In this document: in pieces, positions 1 to 6,478 of the stretch
Position numbering within the stretch: position 1 is the stretch's first letter
Layout: every line of letters begins with the position of its first letter
Assembly (NCBI GenBank): GCA_014804185.1
Contig: JAAVAG010000139.1
Coordinates: 1-9,560 of the forward strand
Length of the DNA: 9,560 nucleotides
From: Lachnospiraceae bacterium
Lineage (GTDB): Bacteria > Bacillota > Clostridia > Lachnospirales > Lachnospiraceae
Reading direction: 5' to 3'
Position numbers and translations under genes: made by a program
The notes under the pieces: model-generated
Database searches by the model: none
What the model saw: only the letters and a program-made list of their open reading frames with translations
What the model was told of the DNA's origin: nothing

Positions 1-72
1 GGGTTCACAGAATTTGGCGGTATAGAATATGATGAGGGATGCCCTCATATATGGATGAAAAAGATCATCTGA
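1..72 (+). CDS. C-terminal end of a gene entering from the left, possibly a GNAT acetyltransferase (partial)
   Basis: Frame 1 is open from the first base to a TGA at 70-72 and encodes 23 residues. They begin GFTEFGG and contain EYDEGCPHIWM near the end. A GF followed by a short polar stretch and a hydrophobic PHIWM-type tail resembles the last strand of GNAT acetyltransferases, where the GF usually follows a YxKxGF motif. Only the tail is present, so the family is a guess from that resemblance and the catalytic part cannot be seen. The gene is on the same strand as the sigma operon but 216 bases separate them. Confidence 0.4.
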   Translation, partial: GFTEFGGIEYDEGCPHIWMKKII

Positions 73-288
73 GGCAGCAATAGAAAAATTATGATATACC
101 CGACAAAGTTGTATTAGATTTTGACGTCTCGGTGGGTTTCTACGTCCACCTCGTGCTTCTCATTCACTTCAATGTGTCTCACCAATTACTCTAAACAAAT
201 TTTTTCAAATTTCATGCAAGCAAAAGCGATGTTTTACGGGATATAAGATGAAGGCGCCTGACAGCAAAACGAAAAAGGAGGTGTGTCT
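73..288. other. Intergenic region upstream of the sigma factor operon
   Basis: This stretch has no convincing gene. It turns AT-rich toward the sigma gene (about 185-225). A TATAAG at 242-247 could be a -10 element but no good -35 lies at the right distance. TTGACG at 121-126 has no matching -10. A short GGTGG/CCACC inverted repeat lies near 131-151. The sigma factor may transcribe its own operon from a promoter that does not follow the housekeeping consensus, which cannot be read from one copy. Confidence 0.4.
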
Positions 289-849
289 GTGCAGGATGAA
301 CGTATTGTAGAACTATACTGGCAGAGGGACGAGTCTGCCATCCGGGAAACAGAGCAGAAGTATGGTCCATACCTGACCAAAATCGCTTATAATATCCTCT
401 CAGATTTGGAGGACAGCAAAGAAAGTGTCAACGACACCTACATGAAAGCATGGAACTCTATGCCGCCACATAAACCGGATATTCTTTCCACTTATCTTGG
501 GAAAATTACAAGGCAGGTCTCTATTGACATTCTTCGGAAACGGAGCAGTCTAAAGCGGCAAGCATCTGAATACGCCATATCGCTTGATGAAATCGGTGAC
601 TGTATCCCGGGGGGCGAGACACCAGAGCAGGCTGTGGAACTGCAACTTCTGGCAAAGGCGATTGCCTCCTATCTTCGCACCCTGTCACCCCGGGCACGCA
701 ATACCTTTGTTGGCCGATATTATTTCATGGACTCTATTCGGGATATCGCAGAATACTATGGCATGAGCAAATCCAAGGTCGAAAGTATGCTGCACCGCAC
801 CCGCAAGGGTCTGAAAGGCTATTTGGAAAAGGAGGGCTATACGATATGA
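289..849 (+). CDS. ECF-type RNA polymerase sigma-70 family factor
   Basis: This encodes a 186-residue sigma factor with the two-domain build of extracytoplasmic-function sigma factors. Region 2 is about residues 19-87, including SVNDTYMKAWN and the DILRK end that contact core polymerase and the -10. A linker follows, then region 4 at about 123-180 with a helix-turn-helix near 147-170 (SIRDIAEYYGMSKSKVESML) for the -35. The start is the GTG at 289, because the GGAGG at 277-281 is 7 bases away. The in-frame GTG at 283 would leave only 1 base. The stop overlaps the start of the next gene (ATGA), so the two are translationally coupled. By analogy with sigma/anti-sigma pairs, it is probably held inactive by that membrane protein until an envelope signal arrives. 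The target genes are unknown. Confidence 0.9.
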   Translation: MQDERIVELYWQRDESAIRETEQKYGPYLTKIAYNILSDLEDSKESVNDTYMKAWNSMPPHKPDILSTYLGKITRQVSIDILRKRSSLKRQASEYAISLDEIGDCIPGGETPEQAVELQLLAKAIASYLRTLSPRARNTFVGRYYFMDSIRDIAEYYGMSKSKVESMLHRTRKGLKGYLEKEGYTI

Positions 850-2021
850 AGCGAGAAGAACTGTGCGATGCTATGAACCTGCTTCCGGACGATATCATCC
901 ATGAGGCTGAGGTCGTTCGGACACGAAAGAAACGCCGCAATAAAATGTGGCTGAAGTTGGTATCTGCTGCTGCCTGCGTGTGTCTGGCAGTGGTCGGTGC
1001 GGTGTATATGATGTCCCCGGAAGAGGGGAGCAGAACAGTCCTGCAATGGTCTGATAGTTTCCAGGCCGAGGACTATTTCAAATATAATTTGAGTTACGAT
1101 GACACATCGTCGATCAAGTCTCTTGCCGACAGTATCATCCCATATGCGGCATCCAGGTACTTCTCCGACTACCGGGCGCAGATGGAGCAAAGCGGTGCGA
1201 TTCCCGCTATGCCAAACCATCCGCTTTATAGCTGCGAGGTGCGCTACAATGAAGATGGCAGCATATTCAGCGTCACCCATGCGTGGCATCAGCAGGGCGA
1301 TACCTACAGCGACCTGACCATCACCATCGGGTATCAGGAGGTGGAGGTCATTCAGGACTGCATCTGCATTGAGGTGGATGAGAATGGGAATATCGTGGAA
1401 CCTGCTGTGACGGTGACAGAGCGGGATGGGATCCAAATTGTGGCTGAGGGCAACGAGGGGCGGACGAAGACCATTACATTTCAGAACGATACGGCGTGGT
1501 ATCAGATCACTGGTTCCTGGGGCGATGGGTATGCGCCTATGGTGGCACTGCTGGATTGGGTCTGGGAGCATCCTGTTGACTTTGAGATGTTTGCTATGGA
1601 GAAAGGTGTGGAGATTACCGGCATTAAGCTTGCCGACTGTCCGGAAGCCTTTGCTGAACAAATCCCTGACTTTGAGACCCTTGGATATTTCCTCGGCGAG
1701 AATTACCTGCAGCTGAAAGATGGCGTACCCTATACCTTTGAGGGACACTACTATACCGGAGTCACCCCAGAGCAGGTGGAGGATGGAAGTTACTTTGAGA
1801 TGGACGGGTGGGCAGAAATACACTGGTGCATCGACACACAGCCGGACTACTATGATTTGAAAAACTGCATGGGCGACATCTCAGAGTTGGAAAGGGAGCA
1901 GATTATCGAAGCGTTGACTGAAAACAGCAACTTCTCTTTCCTGCTGGATGGTGTGTTTATCAAGGTTTATTGCAAAGATGCGGTGGAAGCGTGGAAAGCT
2001 GTAGAATCAATAAAACGATAA
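846..2021 (+). CDS. Single-pass membrane protein with large extracellular domain, probable anti-sigma factor
   Basis: The product has 391 residues. A charged cytoplasmic head (1-34) carries MNLLPDDIIHEAE and a basic RTRKKRRNK stretch. One membrane helix follows at about 35-56. An acidic, aromatic-rich domain of about 335 residues should then lie outside the cell. The layout, and the 4-bp overlap with an ECF sigma factor, fit an anti-sigma factor that binds the sigma with its short head and senses with its outer domain. There is no zinc-binding HxxxCxxC anti-sigma motif, so it would belong to a different class. The short acidic head followed by a basic stop-transfer segment resembles sigma partners I recall from Clostridia. 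The outer domain matches no fold I recognise. The role is inferred from context, and a direct test of binding would be decisive. Confidence 0.65.
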   Translation: MKREELCDAMNLLPDDIIHEAEVVRTRKKRRNKMWLKLVSAAACVCLAVVGAVYMMSPEEGSRTVLQWSDSFQAEDYFKYNLSYDDTSSIKSLADSIIPYAASRYFSDYRAQMEQSGAIPAMPNHPLYSCEVRYNEDGSIFSVTHAWHQQGDTYSDLTITIGYQEVEVIQDCICIEVDENGNIVEPAVTVTERDGIQIVAEGNEGRTKTITFQNDTAWYQITGSWGDGYAPMVALLDWVWEHPVDFEMFAMEKGVEITGIKLADCPEAFAEQIPDFETLGYFLGENYLQLKDGVPYTFEGHYYTGVTPEQVEDGSYFEMDGWAEIHWCIDTQPDYYDLKNCMGDISELEREQIIEALTENSNFSFLLDGVFIKVYCKDAVEAWKAVESIKR

Positions 2022-2168
2022 GCAAGAATTAAAAATGCATATCTTTTTTAAGGAAATATCCTACTAATTAACATTTCTCAAACAAAACTTGAAAATTTTA
2101 AAAACATTTGAAATGTAGAATACAGACAACAAGTGAGAGATCACGAAAAACATTTGGAGGTATTTACC
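2022..2168 (+). promoter_or_regulatory. AT-rich leader with candidate promoter for the small membrane protein
   Basis: The gap is strongly AT-rich. TTAAAAA at 2029-2035 can pair with TTTTTAA at 2045-2051, a weak terminator-like hairpin after the sigma operon. A candidate -10, TAGAAT, lies at 2116-2121. No -35 consensus sits 17 bases upstream of it. AAAAACATTTG occurs twice (2100-2110 and 2146-2156), the second running into the Shine-Dalgarno GGAGG at 2156-2160. The ACATTTG-N5-TAGAAT arrangement and an AACAAAACTT at 2081-2090 recur upstream of the response regulator gene, suggesting a shared regulator. The promoter call is inference. Confidence 0.4.
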
Positions 2169-2537
2169 ATGAAAAAGAAAGATTTTATCACTCTTATCCT
2201 CAGTGTAGTCGGGGGCCTGCTGTTTTCGCTCGGCATGTGCATGGCGCTGGTGCCGGAAATGGGTACGATTACCCAGGGCGTTGTTCTTGGTGTGATCGGT
2301 ATGGCCGTGCTGTTTGCAATGGTGCTTGTCCGCCGGAAGATGGACGGAAAACCGGCTATCGTATTTAACGGCAGGGTCATCGGAATCACTCTTTACAGCA
2401 TATTCAGCACAGCCGTATTCGGAGCAGGGATGTGCATGGTTCTTGTTGCGAGTCAGATGATGTGGGGCATTATCGTCGGTGTGGTCGGCATTGTGCTTCT
2501 GCTCGGCCTGATCCCGATTTGCAAAGGGTTAAAATAA
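2169..2537 (+). CDS. Small four-helix membrane protein with internal duplication
   Basis: The product has 122 residues and is almost wholly hydrophobic. Predicted helices lie at about 6-28, 34-54, 70-93 and 97-117. The two halves are repeats: GMCMALV at 22-28 and GMCMVLV at 87-93, each followed by a glycine-spaced helix (GVVLGVIG at 37-44, GIIVGVVG at 100-107). The protein encoded at 4514-4891 carries one more copy of this module. The ATG at 2169 is chosen because GGAGG at 2156-2160 is 8 bases upstream. A longer frame from 2133 has no ribosome site. Its place before a two-component pair, and the shared module, suggest it is either a target or an accessory sensor of that system. I know of similar uncharacterised proteins in Clostridia but no function. 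Confidence 0.75.
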   Translation: MKKKDFITLILSVVGGLLFSLGMCMALVPEMGTITQGVVLGVIGMAVLFAMVLVRRKMDGKPAIVFNGRVIGITLYSIFSTAVFGAGMCMVLVASQMMWGIIVGVVGIVLLLGLIPICKGLK

Positions 2538-2764
2538 GTTGATGGCAGGAAATGCAAAGCAGTCCCGCGCTGTCCCGGTAAGCAGACGCAAGAGCGCATA
2601 AGCGCGAATTTTGCGAATGTGGGAATTGGTTGGATGCTTTTTAGAGCATCCAACCGCACAGGTGGAAATCTTTTTAAAAAACTGATGAAAACACGAAAAC
2701 ATAAACAAAACTTTAACATTTGGGTGCTATAATAAAAAAGAAAAATCTGTTGGAGGCATGTTTT
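2538..2764 (+). promoter_or_regulatory. Structured spacer and promoter of the two-component operon
   Basis: No gene is seen in this spacer. It holds a small GCGC-ATAA-GCGC hairpin at 2594-2605, a strong hairpin at 2628-2655 (listed separately), and then an extended -10 promoter, TGCTATAAT at 2725-2733. There is no recognisable -35 (2705-2710 reads ACAAAA). An activator-dependent start is therefore plausible. AACAAAACTT at 2704-2713 and AACATTTG at 2715-2722 match elements before the gene at 2169. The Shine-Dalgarno GGAGG of the regulator gene follows at 2752-2756. Confidence 0.55.
2628..2655 (+). terminator. Strong 11-bp hairpin after the small membrane protein gene
   Basis: GGTTGGATGCT (2628-2638) is followed by a six-base loop and its exact complement AGCATCCAACC (2645-2655). 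It lies 90 bases after the membrane protein stop and before the next promoter, so it may end that transcript. The run of T residues comes only about 15 bases later (TTTTT near 2671-2675) instead of right after the stem. It is therefore not a textbook intrinsic terminator and may instead protect the RNA end or be part of a dispersed repeat. Confidence 0.5.
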
Positions 2765-3436
2765 ATGTTTCAAATATTGGTGGTTGAGGATGACAGAGAC
2801 TTAAATCAGACAGTCTGTTCTTTTCTGAATCAGAACGACTATCAGGCAATTGGCTGCCTGAATGCAAACGAAGCCTATAACGCCATGTATAATACCCCTT
2901 TTGATCTGATTGTGTCCGATGTTATGATGCCGGGAATCGATGGGTATGAGTTTGCAAAAACCGTGCGGGAACTGAATGAAAATATTCCTATCATGTTTAT
3001 GACAGCGAGGGACGATTTTGCTTCAAAGCAGCGGAGTTACCGGATTGGGATTGACGATTATATGGTAAAACCTGTCGATCTGGATGAGTTGTTTCTGCGG
3101 ATCGGAGCCCTTCTCAGGCGGGCAAAAATTGCAAGAAGCCACAGGCTGGAGATTGGCAGGCTGGTGTTGGATGCGGACGAACGCACGGCAGTGCTTGAGG
3201 GCGAAGAAATTTCGCTGACTGCACGGGAGTTCAATATTCTTTACAAGCTGCTTTCCTATCCGAAAAAGACCTTTACCCGTACACAGCTTATGGATGAATT
3301 TTGGGATGTGGAATCCAACACCGCCCCGAGAGCAGTTGATGTTTACATGACAAAACTGCGGGACAAATTCTCCGGGTGTGATGACTTTGAGATCGTCACT
3401 GTTCATGGTCTCGGTTACAAGGCGGTGCTGAAATGA
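2765..3436 (+). CDS. OmpR/PhoB-family response regulator
   Basis: The product has 223 residues: an N-terminal receiver domain (about 1-118) and a C-terminal winged-helix DNA-binding domain (about 130-223). The receiver has the acidic cluster E8-D9-D10, the phospho-accepting D52 (in SDVMMPG), the switch T80 and the conserved K102 before P103, so it should be phosphorylated by the kinase encoded next. The output domain shows LTAREFNILYKLL and ends in VHGLGYK, typical of OmpR members. The ATG at 2765 is set by GGAGG at 2752-2756, 8 bases upstream. A longer frame starting with TTG at 2720 overlaps the promoter and has no ribosome site. The stop overlaps the kinase start by 4 bp. Targets are unknown. 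Shared elements upstream of 2169 and 2765 make those two promoters the first candidates. Confidence 0.95.
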   Translation: MFQILVVEDDRDLNQTVCSFLNQNDYQAIGCLNANEAYNAMYNTPFDLIVSDVMMPGIDGYEFAKTVRELNENIPIMFMTARDDFASKQRSYRIGIDDYMVKPVDLDELFLRIGALLRRAKIARSHRLEIGRLVLDADERTAVLEGEEISLTAREFNILYKLLSYPKKTFTRTQLMDEFWDVESNTAPRAVDVYMTKLRDKFSGCDDFEIVTVHGLGYKAVLK

Positions 3437-4521
3437 CCCGGCAGAATAAGATGGCACAGCGAAGGCTTCTGCTTGCTGTGAAAAGTTATGTTTCCTTTTT
3501 CCTGCTGATGGCCTTTATTTTAACCACCTGCATCATACTATTTGTGGAACTGCTTCAGGAAGCAATGGGGCTGACATATACTGCGGAAAACATCCGGAAA
3601 GCCGCAACATTGACATTTCTCAATGTGATTCTGCTGAGTGCTCTCTGCACGGTGATTGATGCCGTCCGCTGCAGATTTATGGTTGAGCGTCCTGTCAGAC
3701 GGATCATAGAGGCTACAGAAAAGATCATGAGGGGCGATTTTTCCGCCCGTATCCAACCGGCGAGACGGATCGAATCAAATGAAAGCTTTGATGTCGTCAT
3801 TGAATACATCAACAAAATGGCGGAGGAATTATCGGGGCTCGAAGCCTTGCGCTCCGATTTTATTGCCAATGTGTCCCATGAACTGAAAACGCCGCTTGCA
3901 GTGATACAAAACTACGGAACCATGCTGCAGGCGCCTGATTTGTCGGCAGAAAAGAGACTGGAATATGCAAAAGCCGTTACGAAAGCGTCTCGCAGGCTGT
4001 CGGATTTAATTACCAATATTCTGAAATTAAATAGGCTGGAAAATCAGCAAATTTACCCGGAGCGGGCAACCTATAATCTTGGAGAACAAATTTGTGAATG
4101 TCTCTTGAATTTCGAGAGTATTTGGGAGAAAAAAGAGATCGGGATCGACACAGACATTGAGGAAGCGGTTTATGTGGAATCCGACGCCGAGCTTTTGACG
4201 CTGGTGTGGAACAATCTGTTTTCCAATGCCATGAAGTTTACCGAAAAGGGAGGGACGGTATCTCTGACCCTGAAATCTGACGGTGATTTTGCCATCGTAC
4301 AGGTAACGGATACCGGCTGCGGCATCAGTCCGGAGGCAGGCAGGCATATTTTTGAAAAGTTTTATCAGGGAGATACCTCCCGCGCAACGCAGGGAAACGG
4401 TCTGGGGCTTGCCCTTGTAAAGCGTGTGGTGGATATTGTAGGCGGGGACATATCCGTCAGCAGTGAAATTGGAACTGGAAGTACCTTTACCGTAAAGATC
4501 AGGAGAAAAGGCCATGGATGA
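3433..4521 (+). CDS. Membrane sensor histidine kinase with short extracellular loop
   Basis: The product has 362 residues. Two membrane helices at about 14-38 and 57-76 enclose an outside loop of only some 20 residues. HAMP-like (about 80-134), HisKA and HATPase domains follow. H149 in NVSHELKTP is the autophosphorylated histidine. The ATP-binding boxes are visible: NNLFSNAMKFT (N box, 260-270), DTGCGI (G1, 293-298), FEKFYQ (F box) and GNGLGLAL (G2, 321-328). All catalytic motifs look intact. The tiny outer loop resembles intramembrane-sensing kinases, which usually read the state of a partner membrane protein instead of binding a ligand outside. The small membrane proteins at 2169 and 4514 are natural candidates (inference). 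The start overlaps the regulator stop by 4 bp, and the end overlaps the next gene by 8 bp. Confidence 0.95.
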   Translation: MTRQNKMAQRRLLLAVKSYVSFFLLMAFILTTCIILFVELLQEAMGLTYTAENIRKAATLTFLNVILLSALCTVIDAVRCRFMVERPVRRIIEATEKIMRGDFSARIQPARRIESNESFDVVIEYINKMAEELSGLEALRSDFIANVSHELKTPLAVIQNYGTMLQAPDLSAEKRLEYAKAVTKASRRLSDLITNILKLNRLENQQIYPERATYNLGEQICECLLNFESIWEKKEIGIDTDIEEAVYVESDAELLTLVWNNLFSNAMKFTEKGGTVSLTLKSDGDFAIVQVTDTGCGISPEAGRHIFEKFYQGDTSRATQGNGLGLALVKRVVDIVGGDISVSSEIGTGSTFTVKIRRKGHG

Positions 4522-4891
4522 AAAAAAAGAAACCTTTCACTATACTTATTCTGCCTCACGGCAGCAGGAAATTAAGCGTATTCGGGAAAAATACATGCTG
4601 CCCACACAGGAAGAAGACAAAATGGAGTTGCTTCGAAAATTAGATGCAGGCGTCGCCAAACCAGGCACAATCATTTCCCTCATTGTCGGAATTATCAGTA
4701 CACTGATTTTCGGCGTAGGAATGTGTTGTGTGCTGGTGTGGACGGATTTGTTTGTTCAAGGGATTGTGATTGGCCTGGTTGGTCTGGCAGGCGTTATGTC
4801 TGCTTATCCGCTGTATGTAGCTATTACAAAGAAACAACATGCGAAAGTTGCCCCCGAAATCATTCGGCTGACGGATGAGTTGATGAAGTAA
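4514..4891 (+). CDS. Small two-helix membrane protein co-transcribed with the kinase
   Basis: The product has 125 residues. A charged cytoplasmic N-terminal half (1-49) contains FHYTYSASRQQEIKRIREKY and EEDKMELLRKLD. Two membrane helices follow at about 50-76 and 80-104, then a charged tail ending in APEIIRLTDELMK. GMCCVLV at 69-75 and GIVIGLVG at 83-90 match both halves of the protein encoded at 2169. AGGAG at 4501-4505 is 8 bases before the ATG, which lies inside the kinase gene (8-bp overlap), so it is the third gene of the operon. I recall database relatives labelled dihydropteridine reductase. Nothing in this sequence supports an enzyme, and that name should not be carried over. Its last 32 bases overlap the end of the opposite-strand gene. 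A likely role is kinase accessory or partner, by inference only. Confidence 0.8.
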   Translation: MDEKKETFHYTYSASRQQEIKRIREKYMLPTQEEDKMELLRKLDAGVAKPGTIISLIVGIISTLIFGVGMCCVLVWTDLFVQGIVIGLVGLAGVMSAYPLYVAITKKQHAKVAPEIIRLTDELMK

Positions 4892-5861
4892 ACCGCGGAA
4901 TGGTCAGCAGAGCAAATAGCAATGCGGTTACACATCCTGTTACGACAATAATCAACAGATCGACAGGAGCAAAAACAATGCCGGGGATACTGTCAAAAAG
5001 AAATCCGGTACCCAGGATATATAGATGACCATGCAGCAGGATCATTTCACCGACATACATAAGAAAAGTCATCGCGCAGGCAACAAGTGCCGGAATCCAA
5101 ATGGAAACAAATTTTGGTTTTTCCAGAAGAAATGAGCCTGTGTAAACGCCTGCTGTTACACCTAAAATAATAAAGAATACAGTCATCAAAGCGGCGGACA
5201 GGGGAGATACTAAAATACTGCCATCTCGCCAGAAAGCGGTAAAGCAGGCGAGAATACAAAGCCCAAGAAATAAAAGCGAGCAAGCCGACTGCAAAATCAA
5301 AGACTTCAGACGCTTCTTGTCCCTGCTCTTTATCATTTGGCCGAATCCATACAGGCAGTTCAGTATCGAAAGAATCAGAACGACAGAAATAACGTAAAAA
5401 TGCAGCTTAAATGCGGGGTTATAATTTCCCATCAAAATATCAACCGGTGTCTGCGTTTTGTATGTGGTTATGGTTTCGTCCCATCCTCCCGGCGGCATAT
5501 AGCACATAAACATCTGCCAATCTTCAAGTTGTATAACCGTTTCAGCCGTTGTCACTACGACTTTTTGTTCGAACAGAATTTCGAGAGCGAAGAAAATGCC
5601 GGTGGCTGAAACCGAGCCGCCAACCAGTGCAAACCGCTGAAACAGCTTCATGCATAATGGCATGATAAGCACACCTGTGAGGACGGCCAGGCAAATCGGC
5701 GTATATGGAATAATATATTTGGGATAGTTTTCCTTAAATACCGTTCCGTCTGCAATCATGTCGGTGATCACACGCACTCCCATAGAGAGAGGATAGTAGG
5801 AGGCAAGCAGAACGCCGACACAAGAAAACAGGTAATATTTACTGAATAATTTGTTCTTCAT
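4860..5861 (-). CDS. Eight-helix integral membrane protein of unknown function
   Basis: The product has 333 residues with about eight predicted membrane helices (roughly 9-28, 50-70, 78-97, 152-174, 188-210, 219-243, 250-272 and 299-321). A polar loop at about 98-151 contains LEDWQMFMCYMPPGGW. I recognise no transport or enzyme motif. The protein probably belongs to an uncharacterised Clostridia membrane family. Two ATGs lie close together. The one at 5861 is preferred because AAGGAGA, whose GGAG core is the complement of 5869-5872, is 7 bases upstream. The ATG at 5867 would leave 1 base. The stop codon lies within the end of the convergent gene at 4514-4891 and no terminator hairpin separates them. 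The gene upstream on the same strand ends 50 bases before the start, so the two may share a transcript. Confidence 0.8.
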   Translation of the reverse strand: MKNKLFSKYYLFSCVGVLLASYYPLSMGVRVITDMIADGTVFKENYPKYIIPYTPICLAVLTGVLIMPLCMKLFQRFALVGGSVSATGIFFALEILFEQKVVVTTAETVIQLEDWQMFMCYMPPGGWDETITTYKTQTPVDILMGNYNPAFKLHFYVISVVLILSILNCLYGFGQMIKSRDKKRLKSLILQSACSLLFLGLCILACFTAFWRDGSILVSPLSAALMTVFFIILGVTAGVYTGSFLLEKPKFVSIWIPALVACAMTFLMYVGEMILLHGHLYILGTGFLFDSIPGIVFAPVDLLIIVVTGCVTALLFALLTIPRFTSSTHPSAE

Positions 5862-5911
5862 ATGCATTCTCCTTCAACCGGCGTTTGTCAGTCTGTACCT
5901 GCCAATGAAAT

Positions 5912-6364
5912 TTAACGTGAAAATCTTATCCCCTTGTTATAGACTGTTAAAAAGGTTCCGCTGTGATCTTTTGTAGGTTCAAACAATACCCACTGTTCCT
6001 GTTCATCATCATAATGCGGGTATGCGTTTGCGATCAGACATTCAATCACAACATTGTTATCCAATCCAATACGTAAATCATGATACGGACTTATTTCAAC
6101 GGAAATCACCGTACCATTAATAATTTCGGAATTGAATTTTTCCATATTGTACCATTCATCATTATGCTTGCTTTCCTTCAAATCCCATGATTGATAATCC
6201 AGGGTAGTCACTAAAATATCATTGTTTTTGATTATTCTCGTACACCCCATGGCATGAAGCGCAAGGGGCGCGAAATCAAAATCCAGTATTTCGGCCTCGC
6301 AGCATAAATGGAGCAGCTTTTTGCCAACCAATAGATTTACAAACTGAACAACTTCATGATCCAT
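5912..6364 (-). CDS. Unknown 150-residue soluble protein, immunity-like in appearance
   Basis: The product has 150 residues with no membrane helix or signal peptide, acidic and rich in aromatic residues. Visible blocks include LDFDFAP, TRIIKNNDILVTTLDYQSWD and VISVEISPYHDLRIGLDN, a pattern of alternating strands suggesting a small beta-rich domain. The size and composition resemble small immunity or DUF6188-like proteins, but this is an impression and no toxin gene is nearby. The start at 6364 is supported by GGAGG (complement of 6374-6378), 9 bases upstream. A 23-codon reading frame with its own ribosome site ends 42 bases before it. It probably shares a transcript with the membrane protein gene downstream. 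Confidence 0.7.
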   Translation of the reverse strand: MDHEVVQFVNLLVGKKLLHLCCEAEILDFDFAPLALHAMGCTRIIKNNDILVTTLDYQSWDLKESKHNDEWYNMEKFNSEIINGTVISVEISPYHDLRIGLDNNVVIECLIANAYPHYDDEQEQWVLFEPTKDHSGTFLTVYNKGIRFSR

Positions 6365-6406
6365 ACAATATTGCCTCCGTTGTCATAAAATCCAAAATGC
6401 TTCCAT

Positions 6407-6478
6407 TTACATTTTATCTAAAATATCTGCCCTGTGCAACCAGAGGCCGTCATTTTCATCATAAATGTACTTGTCCAT
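6407..6478 (-). CDS. Possible 23-codon ORF, TnpV-like start or leader peptide
   Basis: An ATG at 6476-6478 is followed by 23 codons and TAA. GGAGG (complement of 6487-6491) lies 8 bases upstream, as good as for any gene here. The first half reads MDKYIYDENDGLW, which resembles, from memory, the beginning of the transposon-associated TnpV proteins (YxYDExxGLW). The second half (LHRADILDKM) does not continue that likeness. It may be the broken start of such a gene, a genuine micropeptide, or a leader for the gene at 5912-6364. At this length coding status cannot be judged from one sequence. Confidence 0.35.
   Translation of the reverse strand: MDKYIYDENDGLWLHRADILDKM

Noticed and set aside
121..126. 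TTGACG as a -35 element for the sigma operon.
   Set aside because: No -10 hexamer at 16-18 bases downstream, and it lies over 160 bases from the gene.
114..185. Minus-strand 23-codon frame from a TTG near 185 to a TAA at 114-116, rich in charged alternating residues (HIEVNEKHEVDVETH).
   Set aside because: No ribosome site upstream and a non-ATG start. It may be a gene remnant, but it matches nothing I can name.
837..1823. Long minus-strand frame opposite the anti-sigma candidate.
   Set aside because: It is a shadow frame: no ribosome site, odd composition, and the plus-strand gene is supported by coupling and membrane layout.
2602..2684. Plus-strand frame through the 2628-2655 hairpin (RMWELVGCF...).
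   Set aside because: No start with a ribosome site, and the sequence is better explained by the hairpin.
3023..3457. Minus-strand frame opposite the response regulator.
   Set aside because: It lies entirely over a well-supported OmpR-family gene and has no family features.
4027..4515. Minus-strand 162-codon frame opposite the kinase.
   Set aside because: It is a shadow of the HATPase region, whose N, G1, F and G2 motifs are all intact on the plus strand.
4514..4891. Dihydropteridine reductase label recalled for relatives of this protein.
   Set aside because: There is no nucleotide-binding fold and the protein is two helices with charged tails, so the enzyme name is not supported.
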